Both the position numbers and the translations under genes were made by a program. The notes beneath the pieces were generated by a model, which worked only from the letters and a program-made list of their open reading frames with translations, was not told the DNA's origin and made no database searches. Shown one piece after another: positions 37,699 to 47,021 of a DNA stretch of 64,000 bases. How positions within the stretch are numbered: the first letter of the stretch is position 1; each line of letters begins with the position of its first letter. The DNA is from Anaerococcus vaginalis (lineage in GTDB: Bacteria > Bacillota > Clostridia > Tissierellales > Peptoniphilaceae), in NCBI GenBank assembly GCA_018363915.1, contig JAGZMY010000009.1:1-64000 (forward strand), given 5' to 3'.

Positions 37699-38663
37699 TA
37701 TTTTTCCCCCTTCAATTTTTTTGCCATTTCTTTTGCATGGTAGGTGATTATCATTTTTGCCCCAGCTCTTTTTATTGAAATTAAAATTTCATAAATTATT
37801 TCTTCCTTTACTAGGCCCATTTTTATGGCATTCTTTACCATAGAATATTCTCCACTAACATTATAGGCAACAATATTTGTATTAAAGTTATCTTTTGTTC
37901 TTTGAATTATATCCAAAAATGATAGGACTGGTTTTACAATTATAAAATCTGCATCTTCTTCAAGGTCAAGGGTTATTTCTCTCATTGCCTCGTTTGAATT
38001 GTGATAATCCATTTGGTATGACTTTCTATCGCCAAATGATGGGGCAGAATCTGCTGCATCCCTAAATGGTCCGTAAAAATTTGATGCATATTTTGCGGAA
38101 TAGGCCATTATTGGAATATTTTTAAAATTATTTTCATCGAGAATTTTTCTAATTGCCTTTATCCTAAAATCCATCATATCTGATGGAGCGATTATATCTG
38201 CGCCTGCCTTTGCGTGAGATAGGGCAATTTTTGCAATATATGAAACAGTTTCGTCATTTAAAACATGTCCTTCTTGATCTAAGATTCCACAATGACCATG
38301 GTCCGTGTATTCACACATACAAACATCTGTTATAACAAGCAAATCTTTATTTATTTCTTTTATTTTTCTTACAGCTTTTTGAATAATTCCATCTTCTGCA
38401 TAAGATTCTGATCCTTTATCGTCTTTTTTATTTGGAATTCCAAATAAAATCACTGCCCTTATTCCAAGGTCTACAATTTCTTTTATTTCATCTTCCAATT
38501 TATCAACTGAAAAATGATAGCAATCTGGCATTGAAGGAATTTCTTTTTTTATATTTTCACCTTCAACCACAAAAAGTGGATAAATAAAATCAGAAATTTC
38601 AAGAACTGTTTCCCTTGTCATTTCTCTTAAAATTTTATTTCCTCTAATTCTTCTCATCCTCAT
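37698..38663 (-). CDS. hemB: Porphobilinogen synthase (ALA dehydratase)
   Basis: A 321-residue enzyme that condenses two 5-aminolevulinates. The metal-binding cysteines are in VITDVCMCEYTDHGHCG, so a zinc-type site. The active-site lysines are in MAYSAKYAS and FIIVKPVLSF. GGAG upstream of the ATG at 38663 (MRMRRIRG) decides the start. It overlaps the end of the preceding fusion gene. Confidence 0.95.
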   Translation of the reverse strand: MRMRRIRGNKILREMTRETVLEISDFIYPLFVVEGENIKKEIPSMPDCYHFSVDKLEDEIKEIVDLGIRAVILFGIPNKKDDKGSESYAEDGIIQKAVRKIKEINKDLLVITDVCMCEYTDHGHCGILDQEGHVLNDETVSYIAKIALSHAKAGADIIAPSDMMDFRIKAIRKILDENNFKNIPIMAYSAKYASNFYGPFRDAADSAPSFGDRKSYQMDYHNSNEAMREITLDLEEDADFIIVKPVLSFLDIIQRTKDNFNTNIVAYNVSGEYSMVKNAIKMGLVKEEIIYEILISIKRAGAKMIITYHAKEMAKKLKGEK

Positions 38664-40983
38664 GATTTTCTCCAATCTTTTCCATCAAAAAATCCATGCT
38701 TTGCTTCTCGGATTCTTTATAAACTTCTAGTCCATGATTTTCTATTGCTTTTGTAGTTATTTGTCCAATTGAATATATTTTTTTATTATTAAGAGCTTCT
38801 TTTCCATAAATTTCTACAAAATTATTAACGCAAGATGATGATGTGAAAATAATTTCGTCAAAATCAAAATCTCGGTCTAATTTTTCTTCTTTTATATTGT
38901 CATAAATTTCAACTTCATCCAAAATCCCAATATTATCAAGGCCATCTATAATTTTTTTCCTAGACAAATTTGAGTGAGGAAAAAATATTTTGTCATCTTT
39001 TTTGACATATTTTCCCATCTCATCCAGTAGATTTTCGCCAACAAAATTTCTTGGAACTATATCGACTTTTAAATTGTATTTTTCTATTTCTTTTTTTGTT
39101 TTTTCGCCTATTGCTGCAATTTTTACTTTTCCAATATCTCTAATATCGTGATTTTCTATTAAATTATCAAAAAATATTTTTACAGCATTTTTGGATGTAA
39201 ATACCAAATAATCATAGGAAAAATCTTTGAATTTTTCCTCCAAAATATCTAAATTTTTCTCTACTATTTTAATTGTAGGAATAATTTTCACATCAAAGCC
39301 CATGATTTCAAGTTTTTTCTTATCCTTTATGCCTGATTCATAATCACGAGTTAGGGCAATTTTTCTACCAAAATTTTTATTTTCAAAATAATTTAAGTAT
39401 TCCCTAAGTCCGATTGTATCAGAAATCACGATTATTGCAGGCCTTTTTATTTTTTCTAGGTCTATTTCTTCCAAAACTTTTTCTATAGTCGAAGTATAAA
39501 CTTTTTGTTTTGGACTTGAACCATTTGAAATTATGGCAATTTTTTTATCTTTTTTCATCCCTCCGTCTATTAAATCTTTTATAATATTTGGAAGATTTTT
39601 AAGGCCCATATAAAAAACTAGACTTCCTGGAAGTTTGGCATATTTTTTGAAATCTTCATTTTTATTTTTCGACCTATGACCTGTAATAAAGGAAATGGAT
39701 GTAGCTACATCCCTGTGAGTCGGTGGAATTCCAGTTGTATTTAAGCAAACTATTCCCGATGTAAGTCCCGGAAGAGTTTCAAATTCCAAACCATTTTCCT
39801 TTATAAAAAGTGCCTCTTCTGATCCTCTTCCAAAAACATAGGGATCGCCGCCTTTTAATCTCACAACTTTTTTTCCAGACTTTGCTAAGTCTACCATCAA
39901 CTTATTTATCTCATCCTGACTTAAAACATGGTCGCCCATGGATTTTCCCACATAATATAGGTCTTTATTTCTATAAGGCTCTAAAATTTCTTGATTTAAT
40001 AATCTATCATAAATTATGGCATCAGCTTGGTCCAAAGCTTTTTTTACGGCAATAGTTATATTATCAGCCGCCCCTATTCCTGCCCCTGCCAAAATAATTT
40101 TTTTATAGGATTTTCTTTTTAATTTTTTTGCAAGATTTTTTCCAAGTTTTATCCTACCAGAAATTTTTCCACTCACTCTTTCATAAGTCATTTTTTCATT
40201 TTTACTAAAGGCAAAGGCACCTGTAAGGGTGATTTTTTCATTATCAATTTCTGTAAAAATCCCCATAGGAGTTGAACAATCAGCACCAAGTTCTTTTTGA
40301 AAGGCCCTTTCAGCCTCCATCCTTATCTGGCTGTTTCTGTGAGAATGTTTCTTGAAAATTTCAAATAAATTCTCATCTTCTTTTCTTATTTCTATGCCCA
40401 AAATCCCCTGACATGGAGAAGGAACAAAAATATGAGGGTCTAGGTCAAAATTGATTTTTTTGTCAAGGCCCGCCCTTACAAGTCCAGCTTTCGCAAGAAT
40501 CACCCCATCAAGATTTTCTTTTTCAATTTTTCCAATCCTTGTTTCAACATTTCCCCTTATTGGTCTAAATTTTATATTTGAAAAATAATTTATCCCCTGG
40601 CATATTCTCCTATTTGATCCAGTTCCAACGAGAGCATTATTCAAATCATCCATTTTTTTAAAAATTTCTTTTCCAACAAAAACATCTCTTGGGTCTTCAG
40701 CCTTTAAAGCCGGCGCAAAAATTAGTTCTTCATCAATATTTGATGGCATATCTTTTAGGGAATGAACAGCTATATCAATTTTTTTCTCCAAAAGCGCCTC
40801 TTCAATCTCTTTTACAAAAACTCCCTTTGAATTTATTTGATCAATTTTCCTATCCCTGATCCTGTCACCTTTTGTGGAAATTTTTATAATTTTTACATCA
40901 AGACCTTCTTCTTGCAAAATTTCTTTTACCAATTCAGCTTGAATTAAGGCAAGTAAACTTCCCCTGCTTCCAATTTTTATCAT
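38644..40983 (-). CDS. HemC-CobA-HemD trifunctional fusion
   Basis: A roughly 779-residue fusion of three enzymes. Residues 1 to about 285 are porphobilinogen deaminase (IGSRGSLLALIQAE; cofactor Cys in LGADCSTPMG). About 290-530 are uroporphyrinogen-III C-methyltransferase (GAGIGAADNITI, KGGDPYVFGRG, TGIPPTHRDVATS). About 540-779 are uroporphyrinogen-III synthase (FTSKNAVKIFF). Together they turn porphobilinogen into precorrin-2. CobA-HemD fusions are common in clostridia; HemC in the same chain is less usual. ATG at 40983 overlaps the preceding stop. Confidence 0.93.
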   Translation of the reverse strand: MIKIGSRGSLLALIQAELVKEILQEEGLDVKIIKISTKGDRIRDRKIDQINSKGVFVKEIEEALLEKKIDIAVHSLKDMPSNIDEELIFAPALKAEDPRDVFVGKEIFKKMDDLNNALVGTGSNRRICQGINYFSNIKFRPIRGNVETRIGKIEKENLDGVILAKAGLVRAGLDKKINFDLDPHIFVPSPCQGILGIEIRKEDENLFEIFKKHSHRNSQIRMEAERAFQKELGADCSTPMGIFTEIDNEKITLTGAFAFSKNEKMTYERVSGKISGRIKLGKNLAKKLKRKSYKKIILAGAGIGAADNITIAVKKALDQADAIIYDRLLNQEILEPYRNKDLYYVGKSMGDHVLSQDEINKLMVDLAKSGKKVVRLKGGDPYVFGRGSEEALFIKENGLEFETLPGLTSGIVCLNTTGIPPTHRDVATSISFITGHRSKNKNEDFKKYAKLPGSLVFYMGLKNLPNIIKDLIDGGMKKDKKIAIISNGSSPKQKVYTSTIEKVLEEIDLEKIKRPAIIVISDTIGLREYLNYFENKNFGRKIALTRDYESGIKDKKKLEIMGFDVKIIPTIKIVEKNLDILEEKFKDFSYDYLVFTSKNAVKIFFDNLIENHDIRDIGKVKIAAIGEKTKKEIEKYNLKVDIVPRNFVGENLLDEMGKYVKKDDKIFFPHSNLSRKKIIDGLDNIGILDEVEIYDNIKEEKLDRDFDFDEIIFTSSSCVNNFVEIYGKEALNNKKIYSIGQITTKAIENHGLEVYKESEKQSMDFLMEKIGENHEDEKN

Positions 40984-41576
40984 CAAATCTTCTCCAAATA
41001 TTTTTTCAAAATTTCCTTATCTTCTTTGTATAATTCTAGTAAAAGTTCCTTATTATAAATTCCATTTTCCCTTAGTTTATCGCGTATTTTAACCATTAAT
41101 TTTATTTTTTCCATATCAAGGTTTTCCAAATATTTTTCTAAATCATCTCCTATAAGAGAAGAAAAAATCGGAACTTGGCCGTTACTTGATATGGAAATAT
41201 CAATAAATTCATTTGAAATATTTTTTCTCAAATAGAAATCGCTCCCTGAAGAATCTGACAAATCCAAAGTCCTAAGTCCTTGGTCTTTCGCTTTTTTTCT
41301 TAAAATTTTATTTAAATCCCTATCACCCGTTGCCAAAAACAAAAAATCACATGGTGGGAAAATAAAATTTTGGTCAATATTTTTCTCCACAATTTTTATT
41401 CTTTGTGGATTTTCCTTATATAGTTTTATTACTTCCTTGTCAATTTCCTTGCCATAGATAAGAAAAGAAAAATCCCCCTTCAAAAGGGACTCTATTTTTC
41501 TTTTACAAATCCTTCCTCCGCCAAGAAAAAGACAAATTTTATCTTTTGAATCTATTGAAATTGGAAAATATCTCAT
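40983..41576 (-). CDS. Precorrin-2 dehydrogenase (SirC/Met8/CysG-N like)
   Basis: A 197-residue protein with an N-terminal NAD-binding fold (CLFLGGGRICKRKIESLL), LFLATGDRDLNK and ISISSNGQVPIFSSLI. It matches the dehydrogenase part of CysG/Met8, which oxidises precorrin-2 to sirohydrochlorin. With the fusion downstream, the operon makes sirohydrochlorin for siroheme or anaerobic cobalamin, not haem. It starts 4 bases before the hemA stop. Confidence 0.88.
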   Translation of the reverse strand: MRYFPISIDSKDKICLFLGGGRICKRKIESLLKGDFSFLIYGKEIDKEVIKLYKENPQRIKIVEKNIDQNFIFPPCDFLFLATGDRDLNKILRKKAKDQGLRTLDLSDSSGSDFYLRKNISNEFIDISISSNGQVPIFSSLIGDDLEKYLENLDMEKIKLMVKIRDKLRENGIYNKELLLELYKEDKEILKKYLEKI

Positions 41577-42799
41577 TTTTTGTAAACCTTCGTTAAAATT
41601 TTTAAACTCTTATCAAAATCTTTCCCATGATTTTCTTTAAAATTTAAAACCGGATCTCTGGCAATTTTTTTTATTGCATTTCTTACGGCCTTGTCAACTT
41701 TCTTTTTTTGGCTTTTAGTCATATCAGTCTTTCTAAAAATATAATCCAGGGTCTTATCAGCCAAATCATCACACCTCTCATTTAAATCTTTTAAAATATA
41801 ATCGATTTTCACTTCTTTCATCCAAGTAAAAAACTCCCTAGATTTTTCATCAATCTCATACCTATAAGAAGATAAAATCTTAGATCTTTTGTCAAGATTT
41901 TTCTTTGAAATATCCTTTATCGAATCAATATCCATTAGCTTTATATTGGAAATTTTGGAAATTTCAGGATCGCAGTCTCTTGGAAGAGCAAGGTCAAAAA
42001 TATATTTTTTATCTTTAATATTTAAAAATTGTTCTTTTTTTAAAATCAAATGAGGAGAGGATGTAGCAGAAAAAATAAAGTCCATCTTACTCAGACTTTC
42101 TACGATTTTTTCATATGGAATAATATTTACATTGCCATAATCTTTTTGAATTTTTATAGAATTTTCCATCTTCCAATTGGAAATAAAAATATTTGCACCA
42201 GTTTCTAAAAGATTTTCTATGCAAAGTTTTCCAATATTTCCAATTCCAATAACAAGGATGTTTTTATTTGATAAAGTAGAAAATTCTTGAGCCTTTTTTA
42301 CTGCAATATAAGGAAGAGAAAGGGGAATATGGGAGATGTTTGAGTCAGATTTTATTTTTTTCGAAAGATTTATTGACCTTTTAAATGCTTCTGATAAAAT
42401 TTTCTTACAAAAACCAAGAGAAAGACTAGTTTGATAGGCATCACTTACCTGTCCTAAAATCTGATCTTCACCTACAATCAAAGAATCCAAACCAGAAGTC
42501 AAACTAAAAAGATGATTTATAGCATCCAAATCTTTTTTAACAAAAATAAAAGAGGACAACTTCTCCACTGAGAAAAATTTTTCAAAAAATTCCACAAAAA
42601 AATCATCAGAAAAAACATCCTCATCAGCTATAGCAAAAATTTCAGACCTATTACAAGTAGACAAAATCACAACCTCTTCAAAACCATGATTTTCCAAAAT
42701 TTCGCTAGCTTCAATAATATTTGAATCCTTAAAATGAACTTTCTCGCGAATATTTATATCTGTTTTGTGATGATTTAAACCAAATGAATAAAAAAACAA
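41573..42799 (-). CDS. hemA: Glutamyl-tRNA reductase
   Basis: A 408-residue enzyme of the C5 pathway. SFGLNHHKTDINIREK at the N-terminus, the catalytic Cys in VILSTCNRSEIFA, GEDQILGQV and NILVIGIGNIGKL are diagnostic. The frame extends to 42928, but that extension runs through an intrinsic terminator. TTG at 42799, six bases after AGGAGG (42806-42811), gives the usual family N-terminus and is the chosen start. It is the first gene of the operon. Confidence 0.93.
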   Translation of the reverse strand: MFFYSFGLNHHKTDINIREKVHFKDSNIIEASEILENHGFEEVVILSTCNRSEIFAIADEDVFSDDFFVEFFEKFFSVEKLSSFIFVKKDLDAINHLFSLTSGLDSLIVGEDQILGQVSDAYQTSLSLGFCKKILSEAFKRSINLSKKIKSDSNISHIPLSLPYIAVKKAQEFSTLSNKNILVIGIGNIGKLCIENLLETGANIFISNWKMENSIKIQKDYGNVNIIPYEKIVESLSKMDFIFSATSSPHLILKKEQFLNIKDKKYIFDLALPRDCDPEISKISNIKLMDIDSIKDISKKNLDKRSKILSSYRYEIDEKSREFFTWMKEVKIDYILKDLNERCDDLADKTLDYIFRKTDMTKSQKKKVDKAVRNAIKKIARDPVLNFKENHGKDFDKSLKILTKVYKK

Positions 42800-42840
42800 A
42801 AAAATCCTCCTAACAATTTCTAATACCATTATACTATTTA

Positions 42841-42874
42841 AAAAAACAAAATAAAAAACCCAGCCTAGGCTGGG
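42841..42874 (-). terminator. Leader terminator (attenuator) upstream of hemA
   Basis: CCCAGCCTAGGCTGGG at 42859-42874 forms a six-pair GC-rich stem with loop CTAG, followed on the minus strand by TTTTTTATTTTG. It lies between the operon promoter and hemA, where only a regulated terminator makes sense. Confidence 0.75.
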
Positions 42875-42945
42875 AAAATAAAGAAGAACGTTATACGGTA
42901 TAAGATAAATAAGTCCGGGATTAAACAAAGTTCAACTTTATAAAA

Positions 42946-42974
42946 TTTACAAAAGTAGTATTACTTCTTGTAAA
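42946..42974 (-). other. Hairpin at the 5' end of the hemA leader
   Basis: Twelve-pair stem TTTACAA(G)AAGTA / TACTTTTGTAAA with one bulged G and a 4-nt loop. It starts right after the predicted transcription start. Confidence 0.7.
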
Positions 42975-42976
42975 AT

Positions 42977-43004
42977 ATTATACCCCAGCAAATCGAAAAA
43001 ACAA
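42977..43004 (-). promoter_or_regulatory. Promoter of the hemA operon
   Basis: On the minus strand, TTGTTT, a 16-nt spacer, then TATAAT. The predicted start near 42970 gives a leader of about 170 nt before hemA. Confidence 0.65.
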
Positions 43005-43099
43005 GTGGAAACGATTTTTTGATAAATTAAAATTATCTTTTGATTATGTTCAAATATTTTTAAATTTAATTTATTTTGAGAAATTTTAGTTTTTAATTA

Positions 43100-43161
43100 A
43101 ATAAAAAGTGGCTGTTGTAAAACTATGATTATTCATAATTTTTCATCAGCCACTTTTATTT
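43100..43161 (-). terminator. Terminator of the S41-like lipoprotein gene
   Basis: AAATAAAAGTGGCTG / CAGCCACTTTTTATTT stem with a long loop, beginning at the stop codon. T-rich sequence follows on the minus strand. Confidence 0.75.
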
Positions 43162-44554
43162 ATTCCTCAATTTTTTCCAATTTTTTTATTGTATCTATTG
43201 ATTCGTTTAGGCTTTCTGTGTTTATGTCTGGGTTTGTTTTTTCTTCTTCGTTTATCATGCCGTCTGGGGCGTAGCCTAGGGTGTTTGTGTAGGTGAAAAC
43301 TAAGCCGGAATTTGGGCATACGTCATTTATTAAGCCAAGTGTTACTCCATCGCCTCCGGTTTTTTTCCCTACTAATTTTGCAATTTTTGCATTTTTACAA
43401 AAATTTGCCATTCCTTCGGCTGCTGAATATACTCCTTCGTCAACTAATAAATACAAATCTCCCTTAAATTTATTTTTTTTCGTTGGAGTGATTTCTATTT
43501 TGTCTTTGCTATAATATGAAAAATCTTTTAAATCTTCTTTGTGTTCAAGATCCATTTTTTCTATATTTACATTTGAAATATCTTCAAAGCCAAGCTCTTC
43601 GCTTTCTAATAATAATTTTGTTCTCATTCCATCTTTAAAAAACATGTGGTTGTTTACGGAAATTTTTTTGTCTATGAGTCTTGGCAAAAGATATTCTTGC
43701 CAATATTCTATATTTCCACCGGAATTTTCTCTGATGTCTATTATTATGGTTTTTAAATCTTGATTTTCTTCTAAAAATTTGTCTAATTTTTTCATATCTT
43801 CTGAAAGTTCATATTCTGCTAGCATTTCTTTTATTTTTATTAGTCCCAAACTTGGTGCTAGCATTTTTACTTCCATATTTTCGCCCGAATTTTCTGTGTA
43901 TAGGGATCTTCTCCTGATTTTTTTCCTATCAGCCTTATTTGATTGGACTCCATCAACTCCGTATCTATCTCTTACGCTTTCTTTGTTCAGTGTTAAAAAT
44001 TCATAATACATTGACGGATCTGTCCAAAAATGCGAATAGTATTCTAAGGTTTCTTCTACGTAATCTTTTTGTGCAATTGTTGCGTGGTCATTGTGCAAAT
44101 CTTCCATTATTTTTTGCATAGTGTTTGTAAATTCTTGGTCGTTTTTGCAAAATTTTATTTCGCTTAAATATTTTGAATAATTTGCCAAAAAGTCAACTCC
44201 GTATTGCCTTTTCAAAACTCCAAAAAATGGATAATTATCTCTAATTTCATTAAAAAGATAATTGAAATCTTCTACCATTTCTTCTTGGCTTAATTCTTTT
44301 TTTTCTACCTTATCTTCAAAAACTAATTTGCATGGCCCATCTAATTTTTTATACCATGCCATATAGGCTTCTATTGATTTAAATTCATCAATTTTATCTG
44401 GATTTATTTTTATTATTTTCTTCTCTTTTGGCTTTTTTTCTGAAATCAAACTATCTCTTCTTTTTTCTAGATAGTTTATTCTCCTTTGAGCGCATGATGA
44501 AAATAAAATAATAATCGCCAAAAATAAAATACTTATTTTACTTTTTTTCTTCAT
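43160..44554 (-). CDS. S41-family peptidase-like lipoprotein
   Basis: A 464-residue exported lipoprotein; the lipobox is FSSC near residue 21. GGAGG before the ATG at 44554 (MKKKSKIS) sets the start. The C-terminal half resembles S41 (tail-specific) peptidases: IIDIRENSGGNIEYW, DEGVYSAAEGMANF with the Ser, and VGKKTGGDGVTLG. No PDZ domain is recognisable. The family acts outside the membrane; the substrate is unknown. Confidence 0.78.
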   Translation of the reverse strand: MKKKSKISILFLAIIILFSSCAQRRINYLEKRRDSLISEKKPKEKKIIKINPDKIDEFKSIEAYMAWYKKLDGPCKLVFEDKVEKKELSQEEMVEDFNYLFNEIRDNYPFFGVLKRQYGVDFLANYSKYLSEIKFCKNDQEFTNTMQKIMEDLHNDHATIAQKDYVEETLEYYSHFWTDPSMYYEFLTLNKESVRDRYGVDGVQSNKADRKKIRRRSLYTENSGENMEVKMLAPSLGLIKIKEMLAEYELSEDMKKLDKFLEENQDLKTIIIDIRENSGGNIEYWQEYLLPRLIDKKISVNNHMFFKDGMRTKLLLESEELGFEDISNVNIEKMDLEHKEDLKDFSYYSKDKIEITPTKKNKFKGDLYLLVDEGVYSAAEGMANFCKNAKIAKLVGKKTGGDGVTLGLINDVCPNSGLVFTYTNTLGYAPDGMINEEEKTNPDINTESLNESIDTIKKLEKIEE

Positions 44555-44885
44555 CAAGTCCTCCATTTATAACCCAATCTCTTTTTTTTATTTCGTATAA
44601 AAAGGGAAGAATGCCTATTGGATTTATTAATGAAAATGCCATTATCATCAAAAGTTTAAAGTAAAGTCCTTTTTTTTCATTTCTCAAAATAGAAGCTGTG
44701 CTTTTGTTGTTGGTTTTTATTAAATATATTCCTCTTAAAAGCAAAAATATTCCACCAGTAATTTCAAAACCTTCTTTATAATATATGCCAAAAGCGAAAA
44801 CGCAAATTGCAGACAAAAAGTAAAGAAAGTATGCTATTTTATTTTTTGTATTGTATGTTTTTAATTTTGTAATTTCTCTACTCAT
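44538..44885 (-). CDS. Small membrane protein of unknown function
   Basis: A 115-residue protein with about four hydrophobic segments (roughly residues 15-32, 35-52, 70-88 and 88-98) and a charged C-terminus. No family recognised. Its 3' end overlaps the start of the S41-like lipoprotein gene, so the two are probably translated together. Confidence 0.6.
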   Translation of the reverse strand: MSREITKLKTYNTKNKIAYFLYFLSAICVFAFGIYYKEGFEITGGIFLLLRGIYLIKTNNKSTASILRNEKKGLYFKLLMIMAFSLINPIGILPFLYEIKKRDWVINGGLDEEKK

Positions 44886-44902
44886 AAGTCTATTATATCA
44901 AA

Positions 44903-45913
44903 TTAAAGTCCTAAATTTGGATACACTTTCAAATAATTATCAGACCTTGCTCCAGCTTTGTAATTTAAATATCCTGCCATAGCAATCATTGCCGCATTAT
45001 CTGTGCACAAAATTATATCTGGATAATAAAATTTGACTCCCCTTTTTTCACATTCTTCTTTTAATCTTTCTTTTAATCTAGAATTTGCAGCAACTCCTCC
45101 TGATACTGCAAATGTATTTAATCCTGTTTCATCTATCAATCGCATAGATTTTTCTACCAAAACATCTACAACGGCTTCTTGAAAACTTGCTGCCAAATCT
45201 GCCTTGTTTATTTCTAAATTTTTTTGCTTTTGGTGGTTCATATAATTTAAAACTGAAGTTTTAAGTCCTGAAAATGAAAAATCGTAAGAATCTTTTTCAA
45301 GCATAATTCTTGGAAAATCTATGGCATCCTTTCTTCCTTCTTTGGAAAGTTTATCAATTTTTGGTCCACCTGGATAGCCAAGTCCGATTGACCTTGCAAT
45401 TTTATCGTAAGATTCGCCAGCAGCATCATCTCTTGTTGTTCCAATTATTTCATAATCTGTATAGCCATTTACTTTTACAAGATAAGTATGACCTCCACTT
45501 ACAACCAAAGAAATAAATGGTGGCTCTAGGTCTTTATTTGACAAATAATTTGCACAAATATGTCCTTGCATGTGATTTGTTCCAATCATTGGAATATTTG
45601 CTGACAAAGAAAGAGCCTTTGACGCAGAAATTCCTACCAAAAGTGAGCCAATAAGTCCAGGACCTTTGGTAACAGAAATTAAATCAATATCGCTATAAGA
45701 TAAATTTGTATCCAAAAGCGCCTTTTCAATCAAAGGATTGATTGCCTCAAGGTGTTTTCTTGATGCAATTTCTGGCACAACTCCTCCAAATATTTTATGT
45801 ATATCAATTTGTGATGATATTAAATTAATCAAAACTTCCCTGTCGTTTTTCAAAATAGCAACTGAAGAATCGTCACAAGAAGTTTCAATTCCCATTGTAT
45901 AAAAATCTTTCAT
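44903..45913 (-). CDS. tsaD: tRNA threonylcarbamoyladenosine biosynthesis protein TsaD
   Basis: A 336-residue ASKHA-fold enzyme. The metal-binding HxxxH lies in GTNHMQGHICANYL, with GIETSCDDSSVAIL at the N-terminus and FAVSGGVAANSRL near the C-terminus. With TsaB and TsaE it transfers the threonylcarbamoyl group to A37 of ANN-reading tRNAs. It is the last gene of the tsaE-tsaB-rimI-tsaD run. Confidence 0.96.
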   Translation of the reverse strand: MKDFYTMGIETSCDDSSVAILKNDREVLINLISSQIDIHKIFGGVVPEIASRKHLEAINPLIEKALLDTNLSYSDIDLISVTKGPGLIGSLLVGISASKALSLSANIPMIGTNHMQGHICANYLSNKDLEPPFISLVVSGGHTYLVKVNGYTDYEIIGTTRDDAAGESYDKIARSIGLGYPGGPKIDKLSKEGRKDAIDFPRIMLEKDSYDFSFSGLKTSVLNYMNHQKQKNLEINKADLAASFQEAVVDVLVEKSMRLIDETGLNTFAVSGGVAANSRLKERLKEECEKRGVKFYYPDIILCTDNAAMIAMAGYLNYKAGARSDNYLKVYPNLGL

Positions 45914-46351
45914 CTAATCCAATTCCTTTAACATTATATAAGCATCTTCGTGAACTCTGGCATAATAATTTTCCCTAAGTCTAATTTTTTCAAAACCAAA
46001 TTTTTGGTAAAGATTTATAGCTGGAAAATTTTTTGTAGAAACTTCTAGCCAAATTTTTGAAACTTTTAAACTCTTTGCAAAATTTATCATGTGTTCAAGC
46101 ATAAATGAACCGATATTTTGCCCACGATATAATTCATCAACTGCTATTGTATAAATTTCAATTTCATCCAAAATTTTTGAAATTATATAAAAGCCTAGAG
46201 TTTCTCCATTTTTTTCATATACAAAACACTCTTTGTGCTTATTTTTTTCAATATCATTTATAAGATCTTTTTTAGGCATGGGTCTATAAAAAGCACTAGA
46301 TTCGATTTTATAAACCTTATCCGTATCTCCTACAGTCATTGTCCTAATCAT
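45914..46351 (-). CDS. rimI: RimI-like ribosomal protein S18 N-acetyltransferase
   Basis: A 145-residue GNAT acetyltransferase with the acetyl-CoA loop in DELYRGQNIGSFMLEHM and the C-terminal NLYQKFGFEKIRLRENYY. Its location between tsaB and tsaD is the usual one for RimI, which acetylates the N-terminus of S18. The start overlaps the tsaB end. Confidence 0.9.
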   Translation of the reverse strand: MIRTMTVGDTDKVYKIESSAFYRPMPKKDLINDIEKNKHKECFVYEKNGETLGFYIISKILDEIEIYTIAVDELYRGQNIGSFMLEHMINFAKSLKVSKIWLEVSTKNFPAINLYQKFGFEKIRLRENYYARVHEDAYIMLKELD

Positions 46352-47012
46352 TTTTCTTTTCTCTATCCCTTTCCGCTTGTGATTTTCTCAAATAATTTGG
46401 AACAAGCTTATAAAGATCATAGTCTTCGTCTTTTTTCAAAAGAGCAAGCTTACACAAATTTTTTCCAATACAAGAATTATAAGAAAAATCCAAAATTCTT
46501 GCCCTAGCAAATTTGTCCTTATATTTTTCACCAACTTCCGAAACCAAATCAAAATCTACATTTTTTTCATTACAAAGTTTTGAAAAATCATCTATATTAT
46601 ATAAATCTTCCTTAACAATTTCATTCATATTTTCATCATACATCGCCCCATAAACTCTTTTTCCCCTTGCATCAAGCATAGAAGCCTTAAAAGAATTCGA
46701 AGAAGAATTTAAGGCAAGAGCCTTCAAAGTTGAAACTGGAATTAATTTTTTATTTCCAACTTGAGCAAAAGTCTTTGCAATTGTCATTCCAATTCTTAAA
46801 CCCGTAAAAGATCCCGGTCCTTGGCTAATGGCAAAAATATCAATATCAGAAAGCTTTAGTCCCAAAAAATTTAATAAAGTTTCAATCATTGGCACAAGCG
46901 ATTCCGAATGAGTTTTTTCTTGATTTACATTAAAATCCCCAATGATTTTTTCATCTTCTACAACAGTTACAGTAGAAATCATAGTTGATGTATCAATTCC
47001 TAAAACTCTCAT
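46344..47012 (-). CDS. tsaB: tRNA threonylcarbamoyladenosine biosynthesis protein TsaB
   Basis: A 222-residue TsaB: GIDTSTMISTVTVVED at the N-terminus, QEKTHSESLVPMIE and SQGPGSFTGLRIGM. It is the non-catalytic partner of TsaD in t6A synthesis. Confidence 0.95.
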   Translation of the reverse strand: MRVLGIDTSTMISTVTVVEDEKIIGDFNVNQEKTHSESLVPMIETLLNFLGLKLSDIDIFAISQGPGSFTGLRIGMTIAKTFAQVGNKKLIPVSTLKALALNSSSNSFKASMLDARGKRVYGAMYDENMNEIVKEDLYNIDDFSKLCNEKNVDFDLVSEVGEKYKDKFARARILDFSYNSCIGKNLCKLALLKKDEDYDLYKLVPNYLRKSQAERDREKKND

Positions 47013-47021
47013 TAAAATCTC

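Noticed and set aside
38644..40983. Frameshift or assembly join creating the HemC-CobA-HemD fusion
   Set aside because: The frame is continuous, linkers are short and each domain is complete with its motifs, so a genuine fusion is more likely.
42800..42928. N-terminal extension of hemA to 42928
   Set aside because: It would translate an intrinsic terminator and its T-run. A TTG with AGGAGG six bases upstream gives the family's normal N-terminus.
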